From NCBI RefSeq assembly GCF_014697105.1, contig NZ_JACJRF010000010.1:80453-144452 (forward strand): a stretch of 64,000 nt of DNA, in the 5' to 3' direction. The notes beneath the pieces are model-generated. The model was given only the letters and a program-made list of their open reading frames with translations, was not told where the DNA came from and searched no databases. Below, one piece after another: positions 52,503-60,592 of this stretch (position 1 is the first letter of the stretch; every line of letters starts with the position of its first letter). The translations under genes were made by a program, and so were the position numbers. The DNA comes from Anabaena subtropica FACHB-260 (GTDB lineage Bacteria; Cyanobacteriota; Cyanobacteriia; Cyanobacteriales; Nostocaceae).

Positions 52503-53408
52503 TTAATGTTTTAATTTATAATTACGAATTACAAATTTTAGTCCCGATTGATAAACTCTAGCGGCAACACGAGGCACTATTTGCAGAGGATCTAGTTGCA
52601 TTGACCAACATAAATTGTAAAAAGCTTCACGTTTTAGACCAAGTTCATAACATTTGTTAGCGTGTTCATAGACCAACTTAGCAAACATTTGTGGATGGGC
52701 TTGGAAAAGTAATTTATGTTTATGCACTAGCCGTAAAAAGCTTTCCTGGCGAAGCATGGGATTACGTGAAACTCTTTGCCCTCCGTGGTTATATAACTGG
52801 TAAGTAATGATGGGTAGACCGATAATTGAGCAAGCAGGGTTGAGTCGTAAAAAGAGTTCTGAATGAACGCGCGATCGCATTTCTTTGTCCCAACCACCGA
52901 TCTTTTGCAGCACTTCACGCTCAACCACTAGGGTTTGCTTAGTATTGTAAGATTGATCGGGTTCGATTTCTTCGAGAAAGAAATGGACACCACGGGGTCG
53001 GAGTGGTGGCGGTAAACGTTGACCAAGGACTTTTCCTTGAGCGTTGACTTCTTCTAAACCCGATATCACCGCCACAGGTGCGGGTAAGGATGTTTGCGAT
53101 AATGCCTCTAATGATACCTCTGCCATCCGGGGGAGGAGGCGATCGTCATCATCTAAAAAGGCTACCCATCGACCAAGGGCGGCTTCTAGTCCGACGTTAC
53201 GCGCTCCTGCACCACCATGAGACTGCAATAAACGAATCAACCGCAACCGGGGATGACTAGGTAAGTCTATCGGCTGTGTAGACGCATCATCAACTACAAT
53301 CACTTCTAAATCCTCCATAGTTTGCTCAAGCGCACTTTGAACAGCATGAGTCACTAAATGAGGTCGGTTATGAGTGGGAATGATAATGCTGAGTAGGGGA
53401 TTGCTCAT
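52503..53408 (-). CDS. Family 2 glycosyltransferase (301 aa)
   Basis: GT-A signatures are LLSIIIPTHNRPHLVTHAVQ, LEVIVVDDASTQPID and RWVAFLDDDDRLLPRM (DxD-type). A C-terminal basic helical part follows. The last residues (VIRNYKLKH) are encoded by an ATTCGTAATT-type repeat, so the repeat supplies the stop codon and tail. It lies 15 bp after the Wzt-like gene on the same strand and is likely part of that operon. Confidence 0.88.
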   Translation of the reverse strand: MSNPLLSIIIPTHNRPHLVTHAVQSALEQTMEDLEVIVVDDASTQPIDLPSHPRLRLIRLLQSHGGAGARNVGLEAALGRWVAFLDDDDRLLPRMAEVSLEALSQTSLPAPVAVISGLEEVNAQGKVLGQRLPPPLRPRGVHFFLEEIEPDQSYNTKQTLVVEREVLQKIGGWDKEMRSRVHSELFLRLNPACSIIGLPIITYQLYNHGGQRVSRNPMLRQESFLRLVHKHKLLFQAHPQMFAKLVYEHANKCYELGLKREAFYNLCWSMQLDPLQIVPRVAARVYQSGLKFVIRNYKLKH

Positions 53409-53423
53409 TTTCCATGTTTTAAT

Positions 53424-54704
53424 TTATTGATTGATGACTTGCCATGTACGTGGTTGGTAAAATAAACATCTACTGATAGTTTTGTTACTCTTCACAGTAA
53501 ATCTAAAAGATTCAACAATATCAAAAGACTCTACACCTCGTCTGATATATATTTTTGCACTGTAGACACCAGGAACAAAGGAGCAGTATGGCATATACAT
53601 TTGGATTTCTGATGTTCCTGGAATAATTGTTAAATCTTGGCGATCGCTATGAGAGGTTATGTATTGAACCAATCCATTTTCCCCTGACAAAGCCGTTACT
53701 AGTATACCTAAGTTTGCTTGCTCTATTTTTTGGTAAGACTTGCATTCTACACACAAATAAGCAGATTCACCGGAAAACGGCGCTTCTAATAAATTACCCT
53801 GTTCATCCCTAAAAAAGACAGCAGTAATACCTAAACCTAGACTCTCGGCTTGTGGCTTTTCCGGTAAAATCATTTTTCCTAAAGCACTTTCAGATCCACT
53901 TAAACATAGGTCTTCTTCATATTTACGAATTACCGCTTCCGTCTCACCAGATGTAATCAATTGACCTTTTGATAAATAAATTGATGAATCACAAACGTTG
54001 AGGATACTATGGGAGTTATGGGAAACTAATATAAAAGCTGTGCCATTTTCCCGCAGTTGTGCTAATTTACGATGACATTTAATTTTAAATTTGGTATCTC
54101 CCACTGCGAGAACTTCGTCAATTAATAAAATATCTGGTTCTACATGAACTGCACAAGCAAATCCTAATCTAGCAGCCATTCCAGAGCTATAGGTTTGTAC
54201 AGGTGCATCAATAGCATCCCCAATCTCAGAAAAATCTATTACCTCTTGAAATCTCTCGGCAATTTTTTTAGTAGATAGACCCAGAATTGCCATATTTGCA
54301 TAAATATTTTCTCGCCCTGTCAAAATAGGATTAAATCCTGCTCCCAAGGCAATTAATGGAGCGACTCTACCTCTCACTTTCACGGAACCGGTGTCAGGTT
54401 TAATCAAACCACTAATGATCCGTAGCAGTGTACTTTTACCAGCACCATTTGAGCCGACTAAACCTAATGCTTCTCCCCGTCGTAACTGAAAGCTGACATC
54501 TTTGAGCGCCCAAAACTCTTTTCGACGCAATGTATCACTGTTTCTATTACCTCCGGATAATTCGGCGGTAATATCTTGAAGACCATATAATAAGGATTTT
54601 TTTAAGTCTCTACAGAATTTTTTAGAAACATTATCAACTGAAATTAATAAATCAGTATCTTGAGAATTTACGTAATTTTTCGGCTCTATTAACTTAATCA
54701 TCAT
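53424..54704 (-). CDS. Wzt-type O-antigen/teichoic ABC exporter ATPase with glycan-binding tail (426 aa)
   Basis: The ABC domain (residues 18-265) has Walker A VGSNGAGKSTLL, signature TYSSGMAARLGFA, Walker B ILLIDEVLAVGD and the switch His in ILVSHNSHSI. The GRVAPLIALGAGFNPILTGR stretch after the Q-loop is characteristic of polysaccharide exporters. Residues 290-426 are a beta-sandwich like the Wzt C-terminal domain that recognises the modified glycan end. It overlaps the permease gene by one base (TAATG), so the two subunits are made together. Confidence 0.92.
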   Translation of the reverse strand: MMIKLIEPKNYVNSQDTDLLISVDNVSKKFCRDLKKSLLYGLQDITAELSGGNRNSDTLRRKEFWALKDVSFQLRRGEALGLVGSNGAGKSTLLRIISGLIKPDTGSVKVRGRVAPLIALGAGFNPILTGRENIYANMAILGLSTKKIAERFQEVIDFSEIGDAIDAPVQTYSSGMAARLGFACAVHVEPDILLIDEVLAVGDTKFKIKCHRKLAQLRENGTAFILVSHNSHSILNVCDSSIYLSKGQLITSGETEAVIRKYEEDLCLSGSESALGKMILPEKPQAESLGLGITAVFFRDEQGNLLEAPFSGESAYLCVECKSYQKIEQANLGILVTALSGENGLVQYITSHSDRQDLTIIPGTSEIQMYMPYCSFVPGVYSAKIYIRRGVESFDIVESFRFTVKSNKTISRCLFYQPRTWQVINQ

Positions 54705-55549
54705 TAAGAACTAACTCTCTCAACCACAAAAGGCATAGCTAAACGAAATCCAACCCAAGTTATAAATAATGCTGCTAAAGTCATTACACTTACTAACCAA
54801 AAACCATGAGGATTGCTTATTATTCCTGTCGTGGCTAATTCTCTTGTTGTTACTAGTAAAGGAGTGACAGGGTTAAAGTTAACCAACCATCCAAAGGTTC
54901 CGGATTTGGGAATTGGATAAATTACAGGAGTCAGAAACAACCAAAATCCTGTAATTAGGGATAATGCTTTGGAGACATCTTGATAGAGTACCCCTAGTGG
55001 GGCTAATAAAATACCAATAAATGTTCCCAACAAAACTAAATGAATTAAGGGAACAGGAGTTAAAATCACCGTCCAATTTGTGGGAATACGAAACCAAATA
55101 AATAATCCCACAATTAAAATTAGCTTGATGGCAAAGTTAAAAAATACTTCACCTACCTTTGCTAAAATCAGTGCTTCTCGTGGAAAGTTAACTCTGGCTA
55201 ACATAGGTCTTGCTGCTGACACCGCTTGCACAGGCCCATTTAAAGCTTCAACAAATGTCTGCCATAATGCAGTGCTGAACATGACATAAGCTGGGTAGGG
55301 TAAATCGGTGACACCAACATTAAATACTTTGGCTTCATTGGCTAGGGTAAAACTAGTAGCCATGATAATTGGTGGTAAGAAAGCCCAAGCAATTCCTAAG
55401 AAGGATTGGCGATATTGAGCGCTGATATCCCTGACCATCAATCGCCAAGCCAGTTCACGAGAAGCTAGCAAGTCTCGCCACATGAGTTTGAATAATTGTA
55501 TGGGATGCCTGAGTGTGCTTTCAGGCTGATAAACTATCTCAGGCAGCAT
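54704..55549 (-). CDS. Wzm-type ABC-2 permease (281 aa)
   Basis: Six membrane helices with an ABC2_membrane layout: cytoplasmic start LRHPIQLFKLMWRDLLASRE, then DISAQYRQSFLGIAWAFLPP and later GVLYQDVSKALSLITGFWLF with a Pro-rich exit helix (TPVIYPIPKSG). It forms the channel through which an undecaprenyl- or lipid-linked polysaccharide crosses the inner membrane, driven by the ATPase encoded next. First gene of the exporter pair. Confidence 0.92.
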   Translation of the reverse strand: MLPEIVYQPESTLRHPIQLFKLMWRDLLASRELAWRLMVRDISAQYRQSFLGIAWAFLPPIIMATSFTLANEAKVFNVGVTDLPYPAYVMFSTALWQTFVEALNGPVQAVSAARPMLARVNFPREALILAKVGEVFFNFAIKLILIVGLFIWFRIPTNWTVILTPVPLIHLVLLGTFIGILLAPLGVLYQDVSKALSLITGFWLFLTPVIYPIPKSGTFGWLVNFNPVTPLLVTTRELATTGIISNPHGFWLVSVMTLAALFITWVGFRLAMPFVVERVSS

Positions 55550-55588
55550 GATTGAAGAACCTCATGATTTATGATTCGTAATTTGTAG

Positions 55589-56608
55589 TTATTGCAGATT
55601 TTGCAAATGTTTTTGAGCGTAGCGGGTAGTCATGTAGCGGTTAACTACCTTGTCTATCGATAATAGGAGTTTTCCTGCTACTCGCCAGCCAAATTTACCA
55701 ATAGGTAGTTTACGGACAAAAGGACTGATAATCGCCATTTGTCGTCGCCATCCCAGGCGTTTGTATTTATTTTGGAAATACTCATCTTTGGTAAGGTTCC
55801 ACTTTTCACTCAGGCGTTGCAGGCTGGAGAGTTCCCAAGCATCACTCCAACGCAGCATATAGTAATTGATGTCTGTCGGCTCTAGAGGTTTGCTGGTGAT
55901 GTAAGTCATGACTGATTCTGGTTCTAGGTAGACGCTACCACCAGCTTCGGCTACTAAGATACACAAATCGACGTGTTCTTTGGTGTTCAGCAGTGCTTCA
56001 TCCAACAGACCAATTTGTGAAAATATCTCTGTACGTACCATCATGCAATGAAACTCTGCTAGTCCGGTTTGTTGACGTTGCAGCTGAGGGCGGATATCTG
56101 CTACTTTCCGGCCTTGTTTATAAATCTTCTCTATAATCTTGCGTTTGGTATTTTCGCCTTGAGTTTCTACCTTAATTCTCGATTCTCCACCAGCACAATG
56201 TACTTCTGTATGTAGGGGTGAACCTTGGCAAATCAAGGGACTAACTATGGTTGCGCCTGTTTCTTCTGCACACTGCACTAAAGGCTTAAGCCAGCCAGGG
56301 GTGACGACTACATCGTTGTCAATGAAGACGACATATTTGCTGGTGACTTGACGCAGACCAAGGTTGCGGGCATGGTTGGGAGAGAGATAATAATCTGTGC
56401 GAATTAGCTGAAATTGCTTTTGCTGTGCTTGTTCTGTCAAATAATTCTGGATATGGCTGGGGGAACCACCATCTATGTAAATTAATTGGAATGGATAATC
56501 ACTATGTTCGTAAATGCTTTCTAAGGCTTCACGGGTACAACTGAAACGTTCCCGTGGAGAAACAATGATTGTTACTTCCGGGGCAGCGATCGCTGATGAG
56601 TTTGTCAT
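55589..56608 (-). CDS. Family 2 glycosyltransferase (339 aa)
   Basis: GT-A core: VTIIVSPRERFSCTREALES, FQLIYIDGGSPSHIQNYL, NHARNLGLRQVTSKYVVFID, and the DND of FIDNDVVVTPGWLK. The middle contains a metal- or acceptor-site LAEFHCMMVRTEIFS and an acidic helix. The start ATG at 56608 (MTNSSAIAAP) is used; the open frame continues three codons further to a TTG. Proximal to the Wzm gene (40 bp), it should contribute to the same glycan. Confidence 0.87.
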   Translation of the reverse strand: MTNSSAIAAPEVTIIVSPRERFSCTREALESIYEHSDYPFQLIYIDGGSPSHIQNYLTEQAQQKQFQLIRTDYYLSPNHARNLGLRQVTSKYVVFIDNDVVVTPGWLKPLVQCAEETGATIVSPLICQGSPLHTEVHCAGGESRIKVETQGENTKRKIIEKIYKQGRKVADIRPQLQRQQTGLAEFHCMMVRTEIFSQIGLLDEALLNTKEHVDLCILVAEAGGSVYLEPESVMTYITSKPLEPTDINYYMLRWSDAWELSSLQRLSEKWNLTKDEYFQNKYKRLGWRRQMAIISPFVRKLPIGKFGWRVAGKLLLSIDKVVNRYMTTRYAQKHLQNLQ

Positions 56609-56664
56609 CTCAATCAATATCCTTTGGTATTATGGGGTGAGAAATCAAGGCAATTTTGTCTGGT

Positions 56665-57954
56665 TTATTTCAGAGCCATTGCTGAAGCGAAAACTGGCTC
56701 TTGAATAGAGAAATCATTCGTCATCACTTGACGATAAATTTGTACTAGCTCATAATTGAGCTTGCTCATATCATAGTGGGATTCTACATAAGCATGACCA
56801 GCACGCCCCATTGATGACCAAATGGCTGGATGTTCTATCAAGTCAATGAGTTTTGCAGCTATAGCTTCAGGATCTCTTTCTGGTACGAGAAAACCAGAAA
56901 TTCCATCTTGAACTAGTTCGGGAATACCACCGTGAGTAGTAGCTATGACTGGTAAACCCATAATCATTGCTTCTTTTAAAGTGTTGACTGGAGCATCTTG
57001 ATTGCCATCTTTGGCTGTAACACTGGGAGCTATGAAAATGTCTGATTGGTCAAGTATATCAATAATTTCTGGTTGGGTTTTCCATCCCACTAACTTGATT
57101 TTATCAGTTATATTTAATGACTGGATTAGTTGTTGTAAAGTTTCTTTTAATTCTCCATCTCCAATGATTTTATATTCAATATTTGGATAAATTTTTGCGA
57201 CTTGAGCAACAGCACGAATGCTATATTCTATACCTTTTTTTTCAATCAGCCGACCAGTGGTAGCAATGCGGATTTTTCCATCGTCATGAAGATATCTTTC
57301 TTTAAAAGGAAAGCGACTACAATCTATCCCTGAACCAAGCACTACAATTTTTTCAGAGTCACAACCCAATTCGATGGCTCGATTTTTAAAAAATTCGCAG
57401 TTGGTGAGAAAAAAATCACCCTTAGCAAATAGTTGTTCATAAACATTTTTCCCATATTTCTGCACAAACCAACTAATATCATAGCCACGAAAAGAAGTAA
57501 TTAATTTACCTTTAATAGCACCAATGTCACGCAGAATCATGGCATCTAGAGCAAATATACCAAATTGACAATGAATAATGTCATAAGCTGGAAAGTTTAA
57601 CATTCGGAGCGTCAAGTATAGTAAGCGCAAGGAAGCTGCGCGTCTACCATATTTAAAAAAGTTAAGCGATCGCAGAATCACTAAAGGCGCTTTATGGAAA
57701 TTAGTAGCTATTAGTTTTATCCCTTGAAAAACTCGCCACACATAATTTTGGGGAATGTGTGGTTGATTATGTGCTATCTCCAATAAATGATAGTTTTCTA
57801 CATCTGGATGTATTTTATAAAATTCATTTTGGCTGACGTTCTCCATACTATAAATAGCAACCTTATGTCCACGGAGAATTAACCCAATGATTTGATTTAC
57901 AATAAACGTTTCTGAAATAACGGGGAATTTACCAACTATCACAGCAATTCTCAT
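56665..57954 (-). CDS. Family 4 glycosyltransferase (429 aa)
   Basis: GT-B fold: MRIAVIVGKFPVISETFIVN at the N-terminus, and the donor site GRLIEKKGIEYSIRAVAQV, FIAPSVTAKDGNQDAPVNTL and KEAMIMGLPVIATTHGGIPE, the EX7E-type motif of GT4. It resembles the colanic-acid or amylovoran enzymes with two linked Rossmann domains. It transfers a hexose to a lipid-linked glycan in the cytoplasm. First gene of the leftward cluster; the promoter should lie in 57955-58522. Confidence 0.9.
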   Translation of the reverse strand: MRIAVIVGKFPVISETFIVNQIIGLILRGHKVAIYSMENVSQNEFYKIHPDVENYHLLEIAHNQPHIPQNYVWRVFQGIKLIATNFHKAPLVILRSLNFFKYGRRAASLRLLYLTLRMLNFPAYDIIHCQFGIFALDAMILRDIGAIKGKLITSFRGYDISWFVQKYGKNVYEQLFAKGDFFLTNCEFFKNRAIELGCDSEKIVVLGSGIDCSRFPFKERYLHDDGKIRIATTGRLIEKKGIEYSIRAVAQVAKIYPNIEYKIIGDGELKETLQQLIQSLNITDKIKLVGWKTQPEIIDILDQSDIFIAPSVTAKDGNQDAPVNTLKEAMIMGLPVIATTHGGIPELVQDGISGFLVPERDPEAIAAKLIDLIEHPAIWSSMGRAGHAYVESHYDMSKLNYELVQIYRQVMTNDFSIQEPVFASAMALK

Positions 57955-58522
57955 ATCAATTCATCCCTTGTTATCAGCTTAAATATACATTGATTTGTTT
58001 GAGTAAAATCTATTATTTTTACTTGCTTTTATATATTTAATAGCCCGTTATACAACACGATTGAGTATAGCTCATGATTTATATTTGTTCAATGAAAATT
58101 ATGATGATATCTCCGAAGATAGATTTTATTATTAAATGATAATTTTTTTCCTGAAAGTGCATTTTGCAATATTTTATATTTTGTTTGCCAATGATTTACT
58201 TAATAAAATGTATCGGTTTTAGCAAAATTATTGTTTATGAAAATCATGTGAAAAAATAAATAGTGCAAGAGAACTCAAGTATTAAAACATATAATGTTAT
58301 TTTTGCATCAATTCTCAAGTAATATTTACTTGTTGATATTAAGTTTAGCTCCTAAATAATCTTGTATAAAACAAAGCTGCATCTGATGAAAAAATTTCTA
58401 TTTTAGTTCTTACTAAGATGAATGAGAGTTAAAAATAATGCGGTGCAGTAGAATAGTTATATGGTTGTTGATATGCAAAAATTACAACCTCTTTTATACA
58501 AGATAAAATTAATACTATTTCT
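57955..58522. other. AT-rich divergent region
   Basis: This 568-bp gap separates the leftward glycan cluster from the rightward flavoprotein gene. The only feature I can point to is the 16-bp motif at 58361-58376. No ORF has coding character. Confidence 0.5.
58361..58376 (+). promoter_or_regulatory. 16-bp motif upstream of the CruP-like gene, shared with fabI
   Basis: CTTGTATAAAACAAAG is identical to the motif at 14255-14270 and ends 147 bp before the start codon, against 146 bp for fabI. Confidence 0.3.
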
Positions 58523-60067
58523 ATGTCTCTAACAGAGGAAATTCTCTCCCAACTACCAGGGGATGTTTTAGGAAATCTACGTCGCGCTGATGACATCCTC
58601 AAATCTATTCGAGAAAATACTGCACCGACACCCTCAGTAGTTAAAGAAAGTCAAGCAACCTTAGGTAGTGTAGACTGGGATGCAATTATTTGTGGTGGTA
58701 CATTAGGGATTTTAATTGGTTGCGCCTTAGCCGTGCGGGGGTTACGGGTGGCGTTACTGGAGAGAGGTATCTTGCAGGGTAGGGAACAAGAGTGGAATAT
58801 CTCTCGTAAAGAGTTAGAGGTGTTTAGGGAATTGAACCTGTTGACTCAAGAGGAGTTAGAAAAGGCGATCGCTACCGAATACAATCCCGCCAGAGTCAAA
58901 TTTAAGGATGGTGCAGAAGTTTGGGTAAAGGATGTCTTAAATATTGGTGTAGATCCAGTTTATTTACTAGCTACCTTAAAACAAAGATTTTTAAATGCTG
59001 GCGGACAGTTATTTGAACACACACCATTTACTCAAGTAGTCGTTCATCCAGATGGTGTAATAGTGAATAACCAATTCACAGCCAAATTGTTGATAGATGC
59101 AATGGGAAACCTTTCCCCCATCACCAAACAAGCACGCCAAGGTAAAAAACCAGATGCACTTTGCTTAGTGGTGGGAAGTTGCGCCCAAGGTTTTGACGAA
59201 AATCCTGCTGGCGACTTAATTTTATCATTCACATCTTTGCAAAACCAATGCCAGTATTTTTGGGAAGCCTTCCCCGCTAGAGATGGGAGGACAACATATT
59301 TATTTACCTACATGGATGCTAATCCCCAACGCTTGAGCTTAGAAGACTTGTTTGCAGAATATCTGCGTTTATTACCAGAATATCAAGGTGTAGAATTACA
59401 GCAGTTAAAATTTCAAAGAGCCTTATTTGGGTTTTTTCCTAGCGATCGCCAAAGTCCACTCAAAACCCCCTGGAACCGGATTCTCCCAGTAGGAGACAGC
59501 AGTGGTAATCAATCACCCTTGAGTTTTGGTGGTTTTGGGGCGATGGTTCGCCACCTCAAGCGTTTAACAATAGGAACACAAGAAGCCCTACAAACTGAAC
59601 AACTGTCAGCCAAAGCATTAGCATTACTGCAACCATATCAACCAAGCCTCAGTGTGACTTGGTTATTTCAAAAAGCTATGAGTGTTGGTGTAAATCAAAA
59701 CATCGCTCCAGAACAAATTAACCAACTACTATCAACGGTTTTCCAAGAAATGCAGCAATTAGGAACACCAGTACTCAAACCATTTTTACAAGATATAGTT
59801 CAGTTTTCGGCACTGACACAAACACTAGCAAAAACTGGCTTATCTCATCCAGCCTTAGTTGCTAAAATAATTCCCCAGGTGGGTTTAGCAAATCTATTAG
59901 ATTGGCTGGCGCATTACATCAACTTAGGAACTTACACTGCATTGTTTGCACTTAGTCCCATCTTAGAAACATGGATTAAAAATTTACCACCTACACAACA
60001 ATATTATTGGCATCGTTTAATTGATGCTTGGAAATTTGGTTCTGGTGCTGATTACGCTGATGAATAA
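58523..60067 (+). CDS. cruP: CruP/CruA-type FAD-dependent lycopene-cyclase-like protein (514 aa)
   Basis: It begins LPGDVLGNLRRADDILKSI, as in the CruP group. An FAD-binding loop follows (WDAIICGGTLGILIGCALAV, residues 52-71), then LLERGILQGREQEWNISRK and a C-terminal flavin motif PVGDSSGNQSPLSFGGFGAM. CruA-type proteins cyclise lycopene; the paralogue CruP is linked to photo-oxidative stress and carotenoid epoxide control in plants and cyanobacteria. I favour CruP from the N-terminal signature, but CruA cannot be excluded. Convergent with the Rieske gene. Confidence 0.62.
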   Translation: MSLTEEILSQLPGDVLGNLRRADDILKSIRENTAPTPSVVKESQATLGSVDWDAIICGGTLGILIGCALAVRGLRVALLERGILQGREQEWNISRKELEVFRELNLLTQEELEKAIATEYNPARVKFKDGAEVWVKDVLNIGVDPVYLLATLKQRFLNAGGQLFEHTPFTQVVVHPDGVIVNNQFTAKLLIDAMGNLSPITKQARQGKKPDALCLVVGSCAQGFDENPAGDLILSFTSLQNQCQYFWEAFPARDGRTTYLFTYMDANPQRLSLEDLFAEYLRLLPEYQGVELQQLKFQRALFGFFPSDRQSPLKTPWNRILPVGDSSGNQSPLSFGGFGAMVRHLKRLTIGTQEALQTEQLSAKALALLQPYQPSLSVTWLFQKAMSVGVNQNIAPEQINQLLSTVFQEMQQLGTPVLKPFLQDIVQFSALTQTLAKTGLSHPALVAKIIPQVGLANLLDWLAHYINLGTYTALFALSPILETWIKNLPPTQQYYWHRLIDAWKFGSGADYADE

Positions 60068-60118
60068 AGGATGAAGAGAACCAATTCTTCATCCTCAGCA
60101 CTCAGTACTTTGCTATAT

Positions 60119-60469
60119 TTATACACCCACCCAGATACTACCTTCTTCTACACGGGTAGGAAAGACAGATAATCCCTTTTCTTTGGAAATCATACCCATC
60201 ACCTTACCAATACCAGGAGGAAAGGGAGTCCAAGTAGTAGGATTACCACTATTGAGGTCAAAAGCACTACGATGGAAAGGACAAATGATCGCCCCATCAT
60301 CTGTGATTTTGCCTTTCTGTAAGGGTAACTTCAAGTGGGGACAGGAATTTTCCACTGCAAAAACTTGATTGTTATGGTTGAGTAGCAGGATGTTACGTTG
60401 TTCAACCTTCACCACTTTACGCCCATTGGGTGGTAATTCCTCTTGGGGAATAACTTTAATCCAATTCAT
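60119..60469 (-). CDS. Small Rieske [2Fe-2S] ferredoxin-like protein (116 aa)
   Basis: A single Rieske domain with the two ligand motifs, C-x-H in SCPHLKLPL and C-x2-H in ICPFHRSAF, separated by 16 residues; GKITDDGA lies between them. The ATG at 60469 (MNWIKVIPQE) is chosen over a GTG four codons upstream. Such NirD/BphF-like proteins pass electrons to oxygenases or reductases. It is soluble. It lies convergent to the cruP-like gene with 51 bp between stop codons. Confidence 0.87.
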   Translation of the reverse strand: MNWIKVIPQEELPPNGRKVVKVEQRNILLLNHNNQVFAVENSCPHLKLPLQKGKITDDGAIICPFHRSAFDLNSGNPTTWTPFPPGIGKVMGMISKEKGLSVFPTRVEEGSIWVGV

Positions 60470-60592
60470 TGAATACCTCACTTCTTGATCGGCTGATAAA
60501 ATACATCATTTCACAAGTTCGTGACGGTATAAGGAAATAAGGAAATGGTGAGTAGGGAATAAAAAATCATTACCTCTGCTTCCCTGCTTCTT

